Positions 25,667-34,559 are shown, counted from the first letter of the stretch. The stretch: DNA of 43,232 bases from an uncultured bacterium (GCA_905215855.1 CAJMRT010000012.1:1-43232), one strand, 5' to 3'. Made by a program: numbers and translations. Notes: a model not told the origin generated them from the letters alone.

Positions 25667-26209
25667 ATGAAATCTAAGAAAAAATATATCGTTTTTGCAT
25701 CACTTGTGCTTGCACTTTCGGCAGCAGTGTACATAAACTGGCAGCTTTCGGGAGCTAAAACTCCTCAAAGTGCCAAAGAACTCGGAGCGGCATCATATGT
25801 CAGTGCAACCGCTTCGGCGTCGGATGATGAGGTACAGCAGACGGCGGCACTTTCAAACGAGAGCAAAAGCTATTTTTCAGCCGAAAGGACAAAGCGGCAG
25901 GCAACTCAGGATAAAATAATTGATGATGCAAAAGAAATTTTCAATCTTGAAAGCTCGTCTGATGCCGACAAAAGTGAGGCTGAAAAGAATGTTGAAGAGC
26001 TTCTCAAAACCTTTACAATTCAGGACAGCATTGAAAGCATTGTTAAGGCAAAAGGATTTTCCGAGTGCCTTTGCTATATAAGCGACCAAGGTGTATCGGT
26101 AATTGTTCCGAAATCTCAGCTTGACGATACATCTGTTCTGATTATTGACGATGCCGTGGTTACTCATTATGAGGTTGATTATGACGATATATCGGTAATA
26201 GGGGCATGA
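25667..26209 (+). CDS. spoIIIAH: Stage III sporulation protein SpoIIIAH
   Basis: Mother-cell half of the SpoIIIAH-SpoIIQ zipper across the intermembrane space, related to YscJ/FliF ring proteins. It is 180 residues. The N-terminus has the membrane segment (about 5-24, YIVFASLVLALSAAVYINWQ). A linker follows and then the ring-building domain with RTKRQATQDKIIDDAKEI and the final strand region SECLCYISDQGVSVIV. The start is the ATG at 25667 after a GGGAG site; the frame is open from 25628 inside spoIIIAG. Last gene of the operon. Confidence 0.96.
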   Translation: MKSKKKYIVFASLVLALSAAVYINWQLSGAKTPQSAKELGAASYVSATASASDDEVQQTAALSNESKSYFSAERTKRQATQDKIIDDAKEIFNLESSSDADKSEAEKNVEELLKTFTIQDSIESIVKAKGFSECLCYISDQGVSVIVPKSQLDDTSVLIIDDAVVTHYEVDYDDISVIGA

Positions 26210-26213
26210 AATT

Positions 26214-26244
26214 AGCAGAGGGCATAGTGTCCTCTGCTTTTTTT
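26214..26244 (+). terminator. Rho-independent terminator of the spoIIIA operon
   Basis: AGCAGAGG (26214-26221) pairs with CCTCTGCT (26231-26238), nine-base loop, followed by a T-run of seven. Confidence 0.92.
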
Positions 26245-26309
26245 ATGCATAAAAATATTCCTATGTTCACAAAGAATACTGCGCAATAGGCTGAAATTTT
26301 TCCGGAAAC

Positions 26310-26338
26310 TTGTCAATCGATTTAAACGGATATATAAT
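26310..26338 (+). promoter_or_regulatory. Sigma-A-type promoter of the marR-fusion operon
   Basis: TTGTCA (26310-26315) and perfect TATAAT (26333-26338) with a 17-base spacer. The -10 is overlapped by the repeat listed next. Confidence 0.82.
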
Positions 26339-26361
26339 TAGAATTATAACAATTAGAATTA
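26335..26361 (+). promoter_or_regulatory. Tandem AATT-AG-AATT palindromes, candidate MarR operator
   Basis: TAATT-AG-AATTA (26335-26346) is an inverted repeat on the promoter -10. A second AATT-AG-AATT copy lies at 26351-26360, 15 bases from the first. Two spaced palindromes across -10 and start region, directly before a MarR gene, suggest autorepression. That the MarR binds here is inference. Confidence 0.6.
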
Positions 26362-26385
26362 AAACTATTAAAGAGAGGGTTGTGT

Positions 26386-26823
26386 ATGAAAGAGTCAATT
26401 CACTATCTGCTGATGTCTGACCATATGCTTGTGCAAAAGGCACTTCTCGGCAGTATCAAAGAATCGGGACTTACATTGGGTCAGCCGAAAATACTCGATT
26501 ACCTAAAAGACCATAACGGCTGTGTACAAAAGGATATTGCGGCAGGCTGTCACATTGAGCCTGCGTCCATAACCGTGATTTTGCGTGGTATGGAAACCAA
26601 AGGCTATATCGCAAGGAAATCTCTTGGCGGCGACAGAAGGTCACTCTATGTTTTTCTCACCGATAAGGGAAAAGAGTATGTCCGATATCTCAATGAAAAA
26701 TTTGACAGCGTAGAAAGTATTGCAACAGACGGCTTTTCAGAAGAAGAAACGGAAGTGTTCCAAAGTCTGCTTGCAAAAGTGTATGAAAATATGACAAAGC
26801 ATTTTGAAAAGGAAGTTATGTAA
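26386..26823 (+). CDS. MarR-family transcriptional regulator
   Basis: Winged-helix regulator, probably a dimer that senses a small molecule. It is 145 residues. DNA-binding region: LGQPKILDYLKDHNGCVQKD, recognition helix IEPASITVILRGMETKGYIA, and wing RKSLGGDRRSLYVFLTDKG with the Asp-Arg-Arg of the family. The ATG at 26386 follows GAGAGGG. The stop overlaps the start of the next gene (TAATG), so it is translationally coupled to the membrane/kinase fusion and is likely to control it together with itself. Confidence 0.93.
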   Translation: MKESIHYLLMSDHMLVQKALLGSIKESGLTLGQPKILDYLKDHNGCVQKDIAAGCHIEPASITVILRGMETKGYIARKSLGGDRRSLYVFLTDKGKEYVRYLNEKFDSVESIATDGFSEEETEVFQSLLAKVYENMTKHFEKEVM

Positions 26824-28130
26824 TGAATTTAAAAAATATGAAAATCAGATTGCCGATGTATTTTATCGGTCTTTTTATAATGACAATCGGAATTGCACTT
26901 TCGGTAAAATCAAATCTCGGTGTATCTCCCGTAAGCTCAATCCCATACACAATGACCTGCATATGGGGCATAGAAATGGGCAAGGCAACAATCATATTCC
27001 ACATTGTTCTTGTGTTCATTCAGTTTTTGTTACTTCGCAAAAACTTTAAATTAATAACCCTTTTGCAGATTCCCGTAGGCGTTATCTTCGGCTATTTTAC
27101 AACATTCTGCAACTACCTTGCATCATTCTTTCCGACACCCGATAATCTTATTGTCAGAATCTTAATGGTGCTTGCAAGCTCCGTTATTGTCGCAGTCGGA
27201 ATTTTTCTGTATCTTCCTGCCGATGTTATTCCGCTCGCAGGCGAGGGTGTAATGTCTGCTGTTTCACAGGTTACAAAAATCGAATTTTCAAAGATAAAAA
27301 TGGGTTTTGATATCACTATGGTGGTAGTGTCGGCAGCGGCTTGTCTGATTATGATTCACAGCCTTGGCAGTGTCGGTGCAGGAACAGTAATTGCGGCATT
27401 TCTTGTCGGATTTATTCTCGGCATTATCAACAAAGCTTTCGGAAAATACAGAGATAAACTTCTTAAAAAGACTCCGTCCGTTCAGGTTGATGAAAAAACT
27501 GATGATGAGCAGAATCCTACATATGTAATCACCGTGTCAAGGGAATACGGCAGCGGCGGCAGACAGATTGCAAAGGCACTTGCCGAAAGTCTTGGGTTTA
27601 AGTATTACGATAACGAGCTGATAAAACTTGTTGTTGAGAAGAGCGGCTATTCTCCTGATTTTATTGAAAAGAATGAACAGACAATTAAAAATCCTTTACT
27701 TCACGATTTCTTTGCGTGGTACGGCGGACCGCTTGATACCGCAAATATGCCGAATGTCGAAAGCCTTTTTAACCGTGAAAAAAATGTAATAAAAACCATT
27801 TCACAGAATGAATCCTGCGTAATAGTCGGCAGACTTGCAAACGAGATTCTCAAAAACAAAAAGCATACATTCAATGTATTTGTATCAGCCGATGAAAATA
27901 CCGAGGCAGAGAGAATTTCCAAAAGGGATAATCTTTCCGTAAACGATGCTCTTAAAAAGGTCAGAAAGGTAAACCGTGAAAGAGCCGACCATTGCAAATA
28001 CTTTACATCTTCCGAATGGGGCAATGCAGATAACTACGATTTGTGCATAAAGTCCGATACATTCGGCTGTGATGAGAGCACTAAAATTATTGAAGAGTTA
28101 TTCAGAAAGAAATTTCCGAAATTCAAATGA
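26823..28130 (+). CDS. Fusion of YczE-like membrane domain and cytidylate-kinase-like domain
   Basis: Two-part protein of 435 residues. Residues 1-205 form about five to six membrane segments of the YczE/DUF6198 type, with GIALSVKSNLGVSPVSSIPY as the family hallmark. A charged linker (213-232) leads to a cytidylate-kinase-like domain (233-435) with ITVSREYGSGGRQIAKALAE, YYDNELIKLVV, IVGRLANEIL, and the late NRERADHCKYFTSSEWG. The nucleotide loop is GSGGRQIA rather than GxxxxGKS/T, as in the Cytidylate_kin2 family. Neither half has a known substrate. No frame break is visible across the junction, so the fusion looks real. It is coupled to marR. Confidence 0.88.
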   Translation: MNLKNMKIRLPMYFIGLFIMTIGIALSVKSNLGVSPVSSIPYTMTCIWGIEMGKATIIFHIVLVFIQFLLLRKNFKLITLLQIPVGVIFGYFTTFCNYLASFFPTPDNLIVRILMVLASSVIVAVGIFLYLPADVIPLAGEGVMSAVSQVTKIEFSKIKMGFDITMVVVSAAACLIMIHSLGSVGAGTVIAAFLVGFILGIINKAFGKYRDKLLKKTPSVQVDEKTDDEQNPTYVITVSREYGSGGRQIAKALAESLGFKYYDNELIKLVVEKSGYSPDFIEKNEQTIKNPLLHDFFAWYGGPLDTANMPNVESLFNREKNVIKTISQNESCVIVGRLANEILKNKKHTFNVFVSADENTEAERISKRDNLSVNDALKKVRKVNRERADHCKYFTSSEWGNADNYDLCIKSDTFGCDESTKIIEELFRKKFPKFK

Positions 28131-28159
28131 TTTGTCACAGATATCTTTGTCAATTCTTA

Positions 28160-28188
28160 TTTACATTCAATTTCAGTTATGGTATAAT
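28160..28188 (+). promoter_or_regulatory. Sigma-A-type promoter before nusB
   Basis: TTTACA (28160-28165), 17-base spacer, perfect TATAAT (28183-28188). Drives nusB and probably the TsaD paralog, xseA and dnaE. Confidence 0.82.
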
Positions 28189-28243
28189 CTTGATGATAAT
28201 AACTACCTTTATTAAATTAATTTAACGAAAAGTTGGGCTTAAT

Positions 28244-28723
28244 ATGGATAATGAAATGAACAATGTAACTAATGATATTGAAGTTAATGATATTTTTGAG
28301 GAAGAGGTTAATCTTACAAGAAGTGAGTCGAGAGAGCAGGCTTTTATGCTTTTGTTCTCAAAGTCTTTTGACGATGAGCCTCTTGAAGAAACAATAGATG
28401 ATAATTCGGAAATGTTTGTAGGCGGTGTTTGCGCATATGCTCAGGCTGTAGTTTCCGGCATTGAGGACAAGCATGAGGAGATTGACGAAATCATTGCAAG
28501 CCACCTGAAAAAGGGCTGGACTCTTTCAAGGATTTCAAAGCCGTCGCTTGCTATTCTTCGCCTTGCAATCTATGAGATGAAGTATCTCGACAATGTTCCG
28601 CAGAGCGTTTCAATCAACGAGGCTGTTGAACTTGCCAAGAAATATACAATCGACGAGAGCAAATTTGTAAACGGTATTCTCGGCACATATTCCCGTGAAT
28701 TTTCGGGAAAGTCGGAGAAGTGA
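28244..28723 (+). CDS. nusB: Transcription antitermination factor NusB
   Basis: Helical RNA-binding protein that with NusE binds boxA in rRNA transcription. It is 159 residues. The first 25 are an acidic extension (MDNEMNNVTNDIEVNDIFEE) not typical of NusB. The core follows: SREQAFMLLFSKSF, then LSRISKPSLAILRLAIYEM, VPQSVSINEAVELAKKY and the terminal KFVNGILG. The start could in principle be internal, since the extension has several ATGs, but the first ATG follows the promoter and a weak ribosome site. It is one base from the TsaD paralog. Confidence 0.94.
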   Translation: MDNEMNNVTNDIEVNDIFEEEVNLTRSESREQAFMLLFSKSFDDEPLEETIDDNSEMFVGGVCAYAQAVVSGIEDKHEEIDEIIASHLKKGWTLSRISKPSLAILRLAIYEMKYLDNVPQSVSINEAVELAKKYTIDESKFVNGILGTYSREFSGKSEK

Positions 28724-28724
28724 T

Positions 28725-29675
28725 ATGAGCCTTTTTCTCGGAATTGACACTTCAAATTACACAACATCAACCGCCCTTTACGACAGCAAAACGGGCGAAA
28801 TGGTTCAGCAGAAAAAACTTCTTCCCGTAAAAGAAGGTCAGCTCGGACTTCGTCAGAGTGACGCTGTGTTTCACCACACAGCACAGCTGCACACGCTTAT
28901 TGAAGAACTTTTGAAAGATGTTGATACAAGCAAAATAGCCGCAATTGCGGCGTCAAGCCGTCCAAGACCTGTTGACGGCTCATATATGCCGTGTTTCACT
29001 GTTGGAGAGAACACGGCAAAAATTTTATCTTCCGCAATGAAAATCCCCCTCTACATCTTTTCACATCAGGAGGGACATATCTCGGCGGCACTGTTCGGTT
29101 CGCAGAGGACAGATTTGTTTGATAAGCAGTTTATCGCTTTCCATGTCAGCGGAGGTACAACCGAGGCAGTATTTGCCAAAGGATTCGGCACAGGATTTTC
29201 TGTTGAGCTTGCGGCACACACGCTTGACCTCAATGCAGGACAGGCAATTGACCGCACAGGACTTATGCTCGGTTTGAAATTTCCGTGCGGTCCTCAACTT
29301 GAACAGCTTGCTCTCAGAAATACAGAAAAAATCAAGGTAAAACCAACTCTCAAAGGTTGCGACTGTTGCCTCAGCGGAGTTGAAAATCTTTCCAAAAAGC
29401 TGATTGACGAAGGCAAATCTCCCGAATATGTTTCGGCATTCTGTCTTAAATATATTGAACAGACCTTGTCCGAAATGACCAAGCGACTGCTTGAAAAATA
29501 CGGAGAACATCCCTTGATCTTTGCAGGCGGAGTAATGTCAAATCAGATAATCAAAAATTCTTTTGAAGAAAAATACAATGCAATATTTGCACCGCCGCAG
29601 TTTTCTGCCGACAACTCGGCAGGAATTGCATATTTAGGATACAGGAAGTATAACGATGTACACACCCGAGTTTAG
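28725..29675 (+). CDS. TsaD/Kae1-like paralog (ASKHA fold, peptidase M22 type)
   Basis: Member of the Kae1/TsaD superfamily, but probably not the t6A enzyme itself. It is 316 residues. Family features are LFLGIDTSNYTTSTALYD, the metal motif SHQEGHISAALFG (HxxGH), FHVSGGTTEAVFAKG, AIDRTGLMLGL, FAGGVMSNQ and SADNSAGIAYLG with the late metal Asp. Compared with TsaD it differs in the phosphate and substrate loops, for example SGGTTEAV for SGGHTQLV. A role is not established; paralogs sitting beside nusB and xseA are seen in Clostridia. The start is ATG 28725 after GGAGAAG. It overlaps xseA by 20 bases. Confidence 0.85.
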   Translation: MSLFLGIDTSNYTTSTALYDSKTGEMVQQKKLLPVKEGQLGLRQSDAVFHHTAQLHTLIEELLKDVDTSKIAAIAASSRPRPVDGSYMPCFTVGENTAKILSSAMKIPLYIFSHQEGHISAALFGSQRTDLFDKQFIAFHVSGGTTEAVFAKGFGTGFSVELAAHTLDLNAGQAIDRTGLMLGLKFPCGPQLEQLALRNTEKIKVKPTLKGCDCCLSGVENLSKKLIDEGKSPEYVSAFCLKYIEQTLSEMTKRLLEKYGEHPLIFAGGVMSNQIIKNSFEEKYNAIFAPPQFSADNSAGIAYLGYRKYNDVHTRV

Positions 29676-30870
29676 CAAACCACGAGTTTTAAGTGTTTCA
29701 CAACTGAATTTCTATATAAAGTCAATTATTGAAAATGACGCAAGGCTGAATTTTGTCTTTGTTATGGGTGAAATTTCAAACCTTACCGACCATTACAGAA
29801 GCGGACACATCTACCTTTCAATCAAAGACGAAAAATCCGTTATAAGAGCCGTAATGTTTGCCGGCAATGCCCGTAATTTAAAGTTCAGACCGACCGACGG
29901 AATGAAAGTAATCTGCCGTGGCAGAGTTGCAGTTTATGAACCCACAGGTCAGTATCAGCTTTATATTGAGGATATGCAGCCCGACGGCATAGGTGCGCTT
30001 TCGCTTGCATATGAACAACTTAAAAAGTCACTTGCCGAAAAAGGACTTTTTGCTCCCGAACATAAGAAGAAAATTCCGCCGTTTCCTAATTCAATAGGTG
30101 TAATTACTTCTCCCACAGGTGCGGCAGTTCAGGATATCCGCAACATTCTTTCAAGAAGATTTCCGTCTGCCGACATAATTATGTGCCCCGTACTTGTTCA
30201 GGGTGAGAATGCTCCCGCCCAACTTATTGACGCCGTACAGAAACTTGATAAATACAACGCCTGTGATGTTATCATAATCGGCAGGGGCGGCGGTTCAATT
30301 GAAGATTTGTGGGCATTCAATGATGAAAACCTTGCTTATGCAATCTACAACTGTAAAATTCCGGTAATTTCCGCTGTCGGTCATGAAACTGATTTTACAA
30401 TCTGTGACTTTGTATCCGATCTCAGAGCGCCGACTCCGTCTGCGGCGGCAGAGCTTGCAGTTCCCGATACTGCGGAGCTTGTTGATTACTATAAATCGCA
30501 AAAGCAGTATGTTTCGTCAATGGCAACATTGAAATTAAGGCAGGAATATAATGCCCTTACAGAATTAAAAACAAAGTTGTCCGTTGTATCACCACAACAG
30601 AGAATTTTTGAATATGAAAAATCTCTTGAACTTTGCAAAACGAAAATACAGCATTTTGTTCAGGAAACAATAAATAAAAAGACTGCCGACATCACAAAGA
30701 CAGCCGCAAAACTTGAAGGACTCAACCCCGTTAAAATTCTTTCAAGAGGTTATTCTATTGCCGAAAAAGACGGCAGGGTGGTAAATTCCGCCAAAACACT
30801 TAAAAGCGGCGATGAATTTACTCTCCGTTTTTCAGACGGTGAAATCAAGGCAAAAGCAACAGGTGAGTAA
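29656..30870 (+). CDS. xseA: Exodeoxyribonuclease VII large subunit
   Basis: Catalytic subunit of the single-strand DNA exonuclease ExoVII. It is 404 residues. The N-terminal OB fold begins LSVSQLNFYIKSIIEND with GEISNLTDHYRSGHIYLSI; the catalytic domain has PNSIGVITSPTGAAVQD, then IIIGRGGGSIEDLWAFN and PVISAVGHETDFTICDFV. A coiled coil and the C-terminal ILSRGYSIAEKDGR follow. All motifs look intact. It overlaps the previous gene and is followed one base later by dnaE. The small subunit gene xseB, which usually comes next, is absent. Confidence 0.96.
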   Translation: MYTPEFSKPRVLSVSQLNFYIKSIIENDARLNFVFVMGEISNLTDHYRSGHIYLSIKDEKSVIRAVMFAGNARNLKFRPTDGMKVICRGRVAVYEPTGQYQLYIEDMQPDGIGALSLAYEQLKKSLAEKGLFAPEHKKKIPPFPNSIGVITSPTGAAVQDIRNILSRRFPSADIIMCPVLVQGENAPAQLIDAVQKLDKYNACDVIIIGRGGGSIEDLWAFNDENLAYAIYNCKIPVISAVGHETDFTICDFVSDLRAPTPSAAAELAVPDTAELVDYYKSQKQYVSSMATLKLRQEYNALTELKTKLSVVSPQQRIFEYEKSLELCKTKIQHFVQETINKKTADITKTAAKLEGLNPVKILSRGYSIAEKDGRVVNSAKTLKSGDEFTLRFSDGEIKAKATGE

Positions 30871-30871
30871 A

Positions 30872-33800
30872 ATGGCATTTACACATTTACATCTTCATAC
30901 AGAATACAGTCTGCTCGACGGTGCGTGCCGCCTGAGCAGACTTGTAAAAGCCGCAAAAGAAAAGGGAATGACTGCACTCGCAATCACCGACCACGGTGTA
31001 ATGTACGGTGCGGTCGATTTTTATAAGGAGTGCAAAAAGCAGGGCATAAAGCCGATAATCGGTTGTGAAGTGTATGTTGCACCGCATAGCCGCTTTGACA
31101 AGACTTCATCCTACGGAAAATACTATCATATGGTTCTGCTCTGCAAAAATCATACAGGCTATCAGAACCTTATCAAGCTTGTGTCAAAAGGCTTTACCGA
31201 GGGATTCTACACAAAACCGAGAATTGATGATGAACTCCTTGCCGAGTATCACGAGGGTTTAGTCTGCCTCTCGGCCTGTCTGGCAGGTGAAATTCCTCAA
31301 AAGCTCCTTGACGGTGATTATGCCGGTGCAAAGTCAAAGGCAGAATTTTACCGTGATATGTTCGGAAAAGAGAACTTTTTTATAGAGCTTCAAGACCACG
31401 AAATTGAGGAACAGAAGAGAATAATTCCAAGCCTTGTAAAAATAGCCCGTGAAATCGGTGTTGACATTGCTGCAACAAACGATTGCCACTATATTGAAAA
31501 GCAGGACAGCACAGTTCACAGTATTCTTCTCTGTATTCAGACTAACAGAACAGTCAATGACAGCGACAGAATGGAGTTTAAGACATCCGAATTTTATCTT
31601 AAAACGGAAGATGAAATGCGTGAGGTGTTTACAAGTTATCCCGAAGCAATCGACAATACACAGAAAATTGCCGATATGTGCAATGTGGATTTTGAATTTG
31701 GTGTACGCAAGCTTCCGAGATTTGATGTTCCAAATAATGAAGACCATCTGCATTATTTCAGAAGAAAATGCTATGAGGGGCTTTATAAACACTACGGAGA
31801 AAATCCCGACCAATCCCTGATTGACCGACTTGAATATGAAATCAACACAGTGTCGCAAATGGGATTTGTTGATTACTACCTAATTGTAAATGATTTTGTA
31901 AGCTACGCAAAATCCTGCGGAATTCCTGTCGGACCCGGAAGAGGTTCGGGTGCAGGTTCACTCTGTGCCTACTGCATAGGTATAACCGCAATTGACCCTA
32001 TAAAGTACAATCTTCTTTTTGAGCGATTTTTAAACCCCGAAAGAGTAAGTATGCCCGACTTTGATGTTGATTTCTGCAAGGAACGCAGGGGAGAGGTTAT
32101 CGACTATGTTGTGCGTAAATACGGTGAAGACCATGTTGCACAGATAATTTCGTTCGGCACAATGGCGGCAAGAGGTGCAATCCGAGATGTCGGAAGAGTT
32201 CTTGAAATTCCGTATGCGGCAGTTGATTCTGTTGCAAAGCTCGTTCCTATGGAACACGATATGACAATTGAGGATGCTCTAAGACTTAATTCCGACCTGA
32301 GAAGTCGCTATAAAAATGAACCGCAGACAAAAAAACTGCTCGATGCTGCAATGAGCATTGAAGGAATGCCCCGTCACGCAACAATGCACGCCGCAGGTGT
32401 TGTAATTACCGACAAGCCCGTCAGCGACTATGTTCCGCTGTCAAAAAATGACGATAATGTTGTAACGCAGTTCACCATGACAGCACTTGAAGAACTCGGT
32501 CTTTTAAAAATGGACTTCCTCGGGCTCAGAAACTTAACCGTAATCAATGGTGCAGAAAAGCAGATAAAACATAAAAATCCCGACTATACTCCCGATATGG
32601 TTGATGAAAACGATAAAAAAGTCTTTGAGATGTTCTCAAAAGGACACACGGAGGGTGTGTTCCAGTTTGAAAGTCAGGGTATGAAAAATGTCCTGACTCA
32701 GCTGAAACCTGAAAGAATTGAAGACCTCATAGCCGTTACAGCACTCTATCGCCCCGGTCCTATGGACAGCATCCCAACCTATATTGACTGCCGTCACAAC
32801 CCGTCGCATATCCGTTATAAACATCCGCTCTTAAAGGATATTCTCGGTGTTACAAGCGGCTGCATAATCTATCAGGAACAGGTTATGCAGATTTTTAGAA
32901 CGCTTGCAGGTTACAGCCTCGGTCGAGCAGATATAGTTCGCCGTGCAATGAGCAAGAAGAAACTTGCCGTGATGGAGTCGGAGCGTGAAATCTTCATTCA
33001 CGGACTTACCGACGATGACGGCAATATTATAGTTGAGGGTTGTATCCGCCGTGGAGTTGATGAAAAAACTGCAATTTCCGTTTATGATGAAATGGAAAGT
33101 TTTGCACACTACGCTTTCAACAAATCTCACGCAGCGGCATATGCTAACATTTCCTACAAAACTGCATGGCTCAAATGTCACTATCCCCGTGAATATATGG
33201 CGGCTTTGCTTTCAAGTGTTCTTGATAATCAAAACAAACTTGCCTCATACATTACCGAGTGCAAACGACTTGGAATCAGAGTGCTTCCGCCAAATGTCAA
33301 CGAAAGTAATCTTCATTTTACCGTAAGCGGCAACGATATTCGTTACGGACTTCTTGCCGTTAAAAATCTCGGCAGAAATTTTATTGATGAAATAATTGCC
33401 GAACGGATAAATTCGCCGTACAAAGACTTTTTCGACTTCTGTAAAAGGCTTTACGGTCGCAATATGAACAGCAGAGCGATTGAAAGCCTGATAAAATGTG
33501 GTGCTTTTGATGGCTTAGGTGCAAATCGCCGACAACTGCTTGCGATATATAAAACCGCCCTTGACAATGCCGAGTATGAGAGCAGACGCAATCTAAACGG
33601 TCAGATGTCGCTGTTTAGTGATTCTGAAGCGGCGGAAGAATCTACAAGACCGAAGATTCCCGAATTACCTGAATTTTCTGTTTCAGAGCTTTTGCATATG
33701 GAAAATGAAATTGCAGGAATGTACCTTAGCGGTCATCCGCTCGATGAATACACAACTTTTTCAAAAGTAATCCATGCAGACAAAACATGTGATATAATCA

Positions 33801-34393
33801 ACAATGACGGTGGATTGTATTTTGACGGCAAAAAGGTTAGCCTTGTGTGTATAGTGTCAAAACTCAAAACTCAGCTCACGAAGAATAATAAACTTATGGC
33901 TTTCGTGAATGCAGAGGACAGATACGGTATGCTCGAAATCGTGATTTTTCCGAATGTTTATGAAAAGTATTCTGCTTTTCTCGGCTCGGGAGGAGCACTT
34001 CTTTTCCGTGGTTCTGTCAATCTCAAAGAAAACGAAGAACCAAAAATTATTTGCGATTCCGTAGCACTTGCCCGCACGAATGAAGAGTGTAAAGACAATC
34101 CCAATGTAATCAATAATGCGGGAACTCAGCAAAATTATCAGCCGCAAATCAGAAATAACAATGTGCAAAGACCTGCGGCACTCTATCTGCGTATTGATGA
34201 TCTCAACACTGATAAGTATATCCGTGCAAAGCGTGTACTTGACATTTTTGACGGCAGAACACCTGTTATTTTTTATCTTACAGACACCAAAAGAAAGGTG
34301 AAAGCCCCCTCATCAATGTGGGTAGACATCAATTCTGTAATGATAAAAGAGCTAAAATACCAGCTTGGTGATGAAAATGTGGTGGTAAAATAG
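30872..34393 (+). CDS. dnaE: DNA polymerase III alpha subunit DnaE
   Basis: C-family DNA polymerase. It is 1173 residues. Domains in order: PHP (FTHLHLHTEYSLLDGACRL), polymerase palm with GPGRGSGAGSLCAYCIG and the catalytic MPDFDVDF (two of the three palm Asp), MHAAGVVITD, fingers with TEGVFQFESQGMK and ALYRPGPMDS, tandem HhH region, then an OB domain near 985-1060 and a C-terminal domain. The length is that of DnaE rather than PolC, with no inserted exonuclease domain. The frame is open from 30812, but ATG 30872 after AGGTGA begins the PHP domain. It immediately follows xseA. Confidence 0.97.
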   Translation: MAFTHLHLHTEYSLLDGACRLSRLVKAAKEKGMTALAITDHGVMYGAVDFYKECKKQGIKPIIGCEVYVAPHSRFDKTSSYGKYYHMVLLCKNHTGYQNLIKLVSKGFTEGFYTKPRIDDELLAEYHEGLVCLSACLAGEIPQKLLDGDYAGAKSKAEFYRDMFGKENFFIELQDHEIEEQKRIIPSLVKIAREIGVDIAATNDCHYIEKQDSTVHSILLCIQTNRTVNDSDRMEFKTSEFYLKTEDEMREVFTSYPEAIDNTQKIADMCNVDFEFGVRKLPRFDVPNNEDHLHYFRRKCYEGLYKHYGENPDQSLIDRLEYEINTVSQMGFVDYYLIVNDFVSYAKSCGIPVGPGRGSGAGSLCAYCIGITAIDPIKYNLLFERFLNPERVSMPDFDVDFCKERRGEVIDYVVRKYGEDHVAQIISFGTMAARGAIRDVGRVLEIPYAAVDSVAKLVPMEHDMTIEDALRLNSDLRSRYKNEPQTKKLLDAAMSIEGMPRHATMHAAGVVITDKPVSDYVPLSKNDDNVVTQFTMTALEELGLLKMDFLGLRNLTVINGAEKQIKHKNPDYTPDMVDENDKKVFEMFSKGHTEGVFQFESQGMKNVLTQLKPERIEDLIAVTALYRPGPMDSIPTYIDCRHNPSHIRYKHPLLKDILGVTSGCIIYQEQVMQIFRTLAGYSLGRADIVRRAMSKKKLAVMESEREIFIHGLTDDDGNIIVEGCIRRGVDEKTAISVYDEMESFAHYAFNKSHAAAYANISYKTAWLKCHYPREYMAALLSSVLDNQNKLASYITECKRLGIRVLPPNVNESNLHFTVSGNDIRYGLLAVKNLGRNFIDEIIAERINSPYKDFFDFCKRLYGRNMNSRAIESLIKCGAFDGLGANRRQLLAIYKTALDNAEYESRRNLNGQMSLFSDSEAAEESTRPKIPELPEFSVSELLHMENEIAGMYLSGHPLDEYTTFSKVIHADKTCDIINNDGGLYFDGKKVSLVCIVSKLKTQLTKNNKLMAFVNAEDRYGMLEIVIFPNVYEKYSAFLGSGGALLFRGSVNLKENEEPKIICDSVALARTNEECKDNPNVINNAGTQQNYQPQIRNNNVQRPAALYLRIDDLNTDKYIRAKRVLDIFDGRTPVIFYLTDTKRKVKAPSSMWVDINSVMIKELKYQLGDENVVVK

Positions 34394-34445
34394 ACAAAAA
34401 CCAACCTCTAATTCTGTGATTTGTAATAAAAATCAGTAAATGCTA

Positions 34446-34474
34446 TTGAAAAATTCGTTTTTATGTATTATAAT
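34446..34474 (+). promoter_or_regulatory. Sigma-A-type promoter of the ABC importer operon
   Basis: TTGAAA (34446-34451) and perfect TATAAT (34469-34474), 17-base spacer. The start would be near 34481, giving a leader of about 94 bases. Confidence 0.85.
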
Positions 34475-34503
34475 TTATGTTGTTAAAATACTTTATCACA
34501 TAA

Positions 34504-34559
34504 AAGCTTAAAAGTGCAAAAGCAGATGATGCTTTACAGCATAAAAGTGCTGAAAGCTT
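34504..34559 (+). promoter_or_regulatory. Structured leader with two small hairpins inside AAGCTT repeats
   Basis: AAAGCA/TGCTTT (34519-34524 with 34530-34535, loop GATGA) and CAGCA/TGCTG (34537-34541 with 34548-34552) form adjacent hairpins. They are framed by AAGCTT at 34504-34509 and 34554-34559, which can pair with each other. The ribosome site AGGAGG comes just after. No T-run and no T-box sequence is present. No known riboswitch class was recognised. Confidence 0.45.

Noticed and set aside
31334..31858. 174-residue minus-strand ORF inside dnaE
   Set aside because: Antisense to the PHP/palm region of dnaE; no motif or ribosome site.
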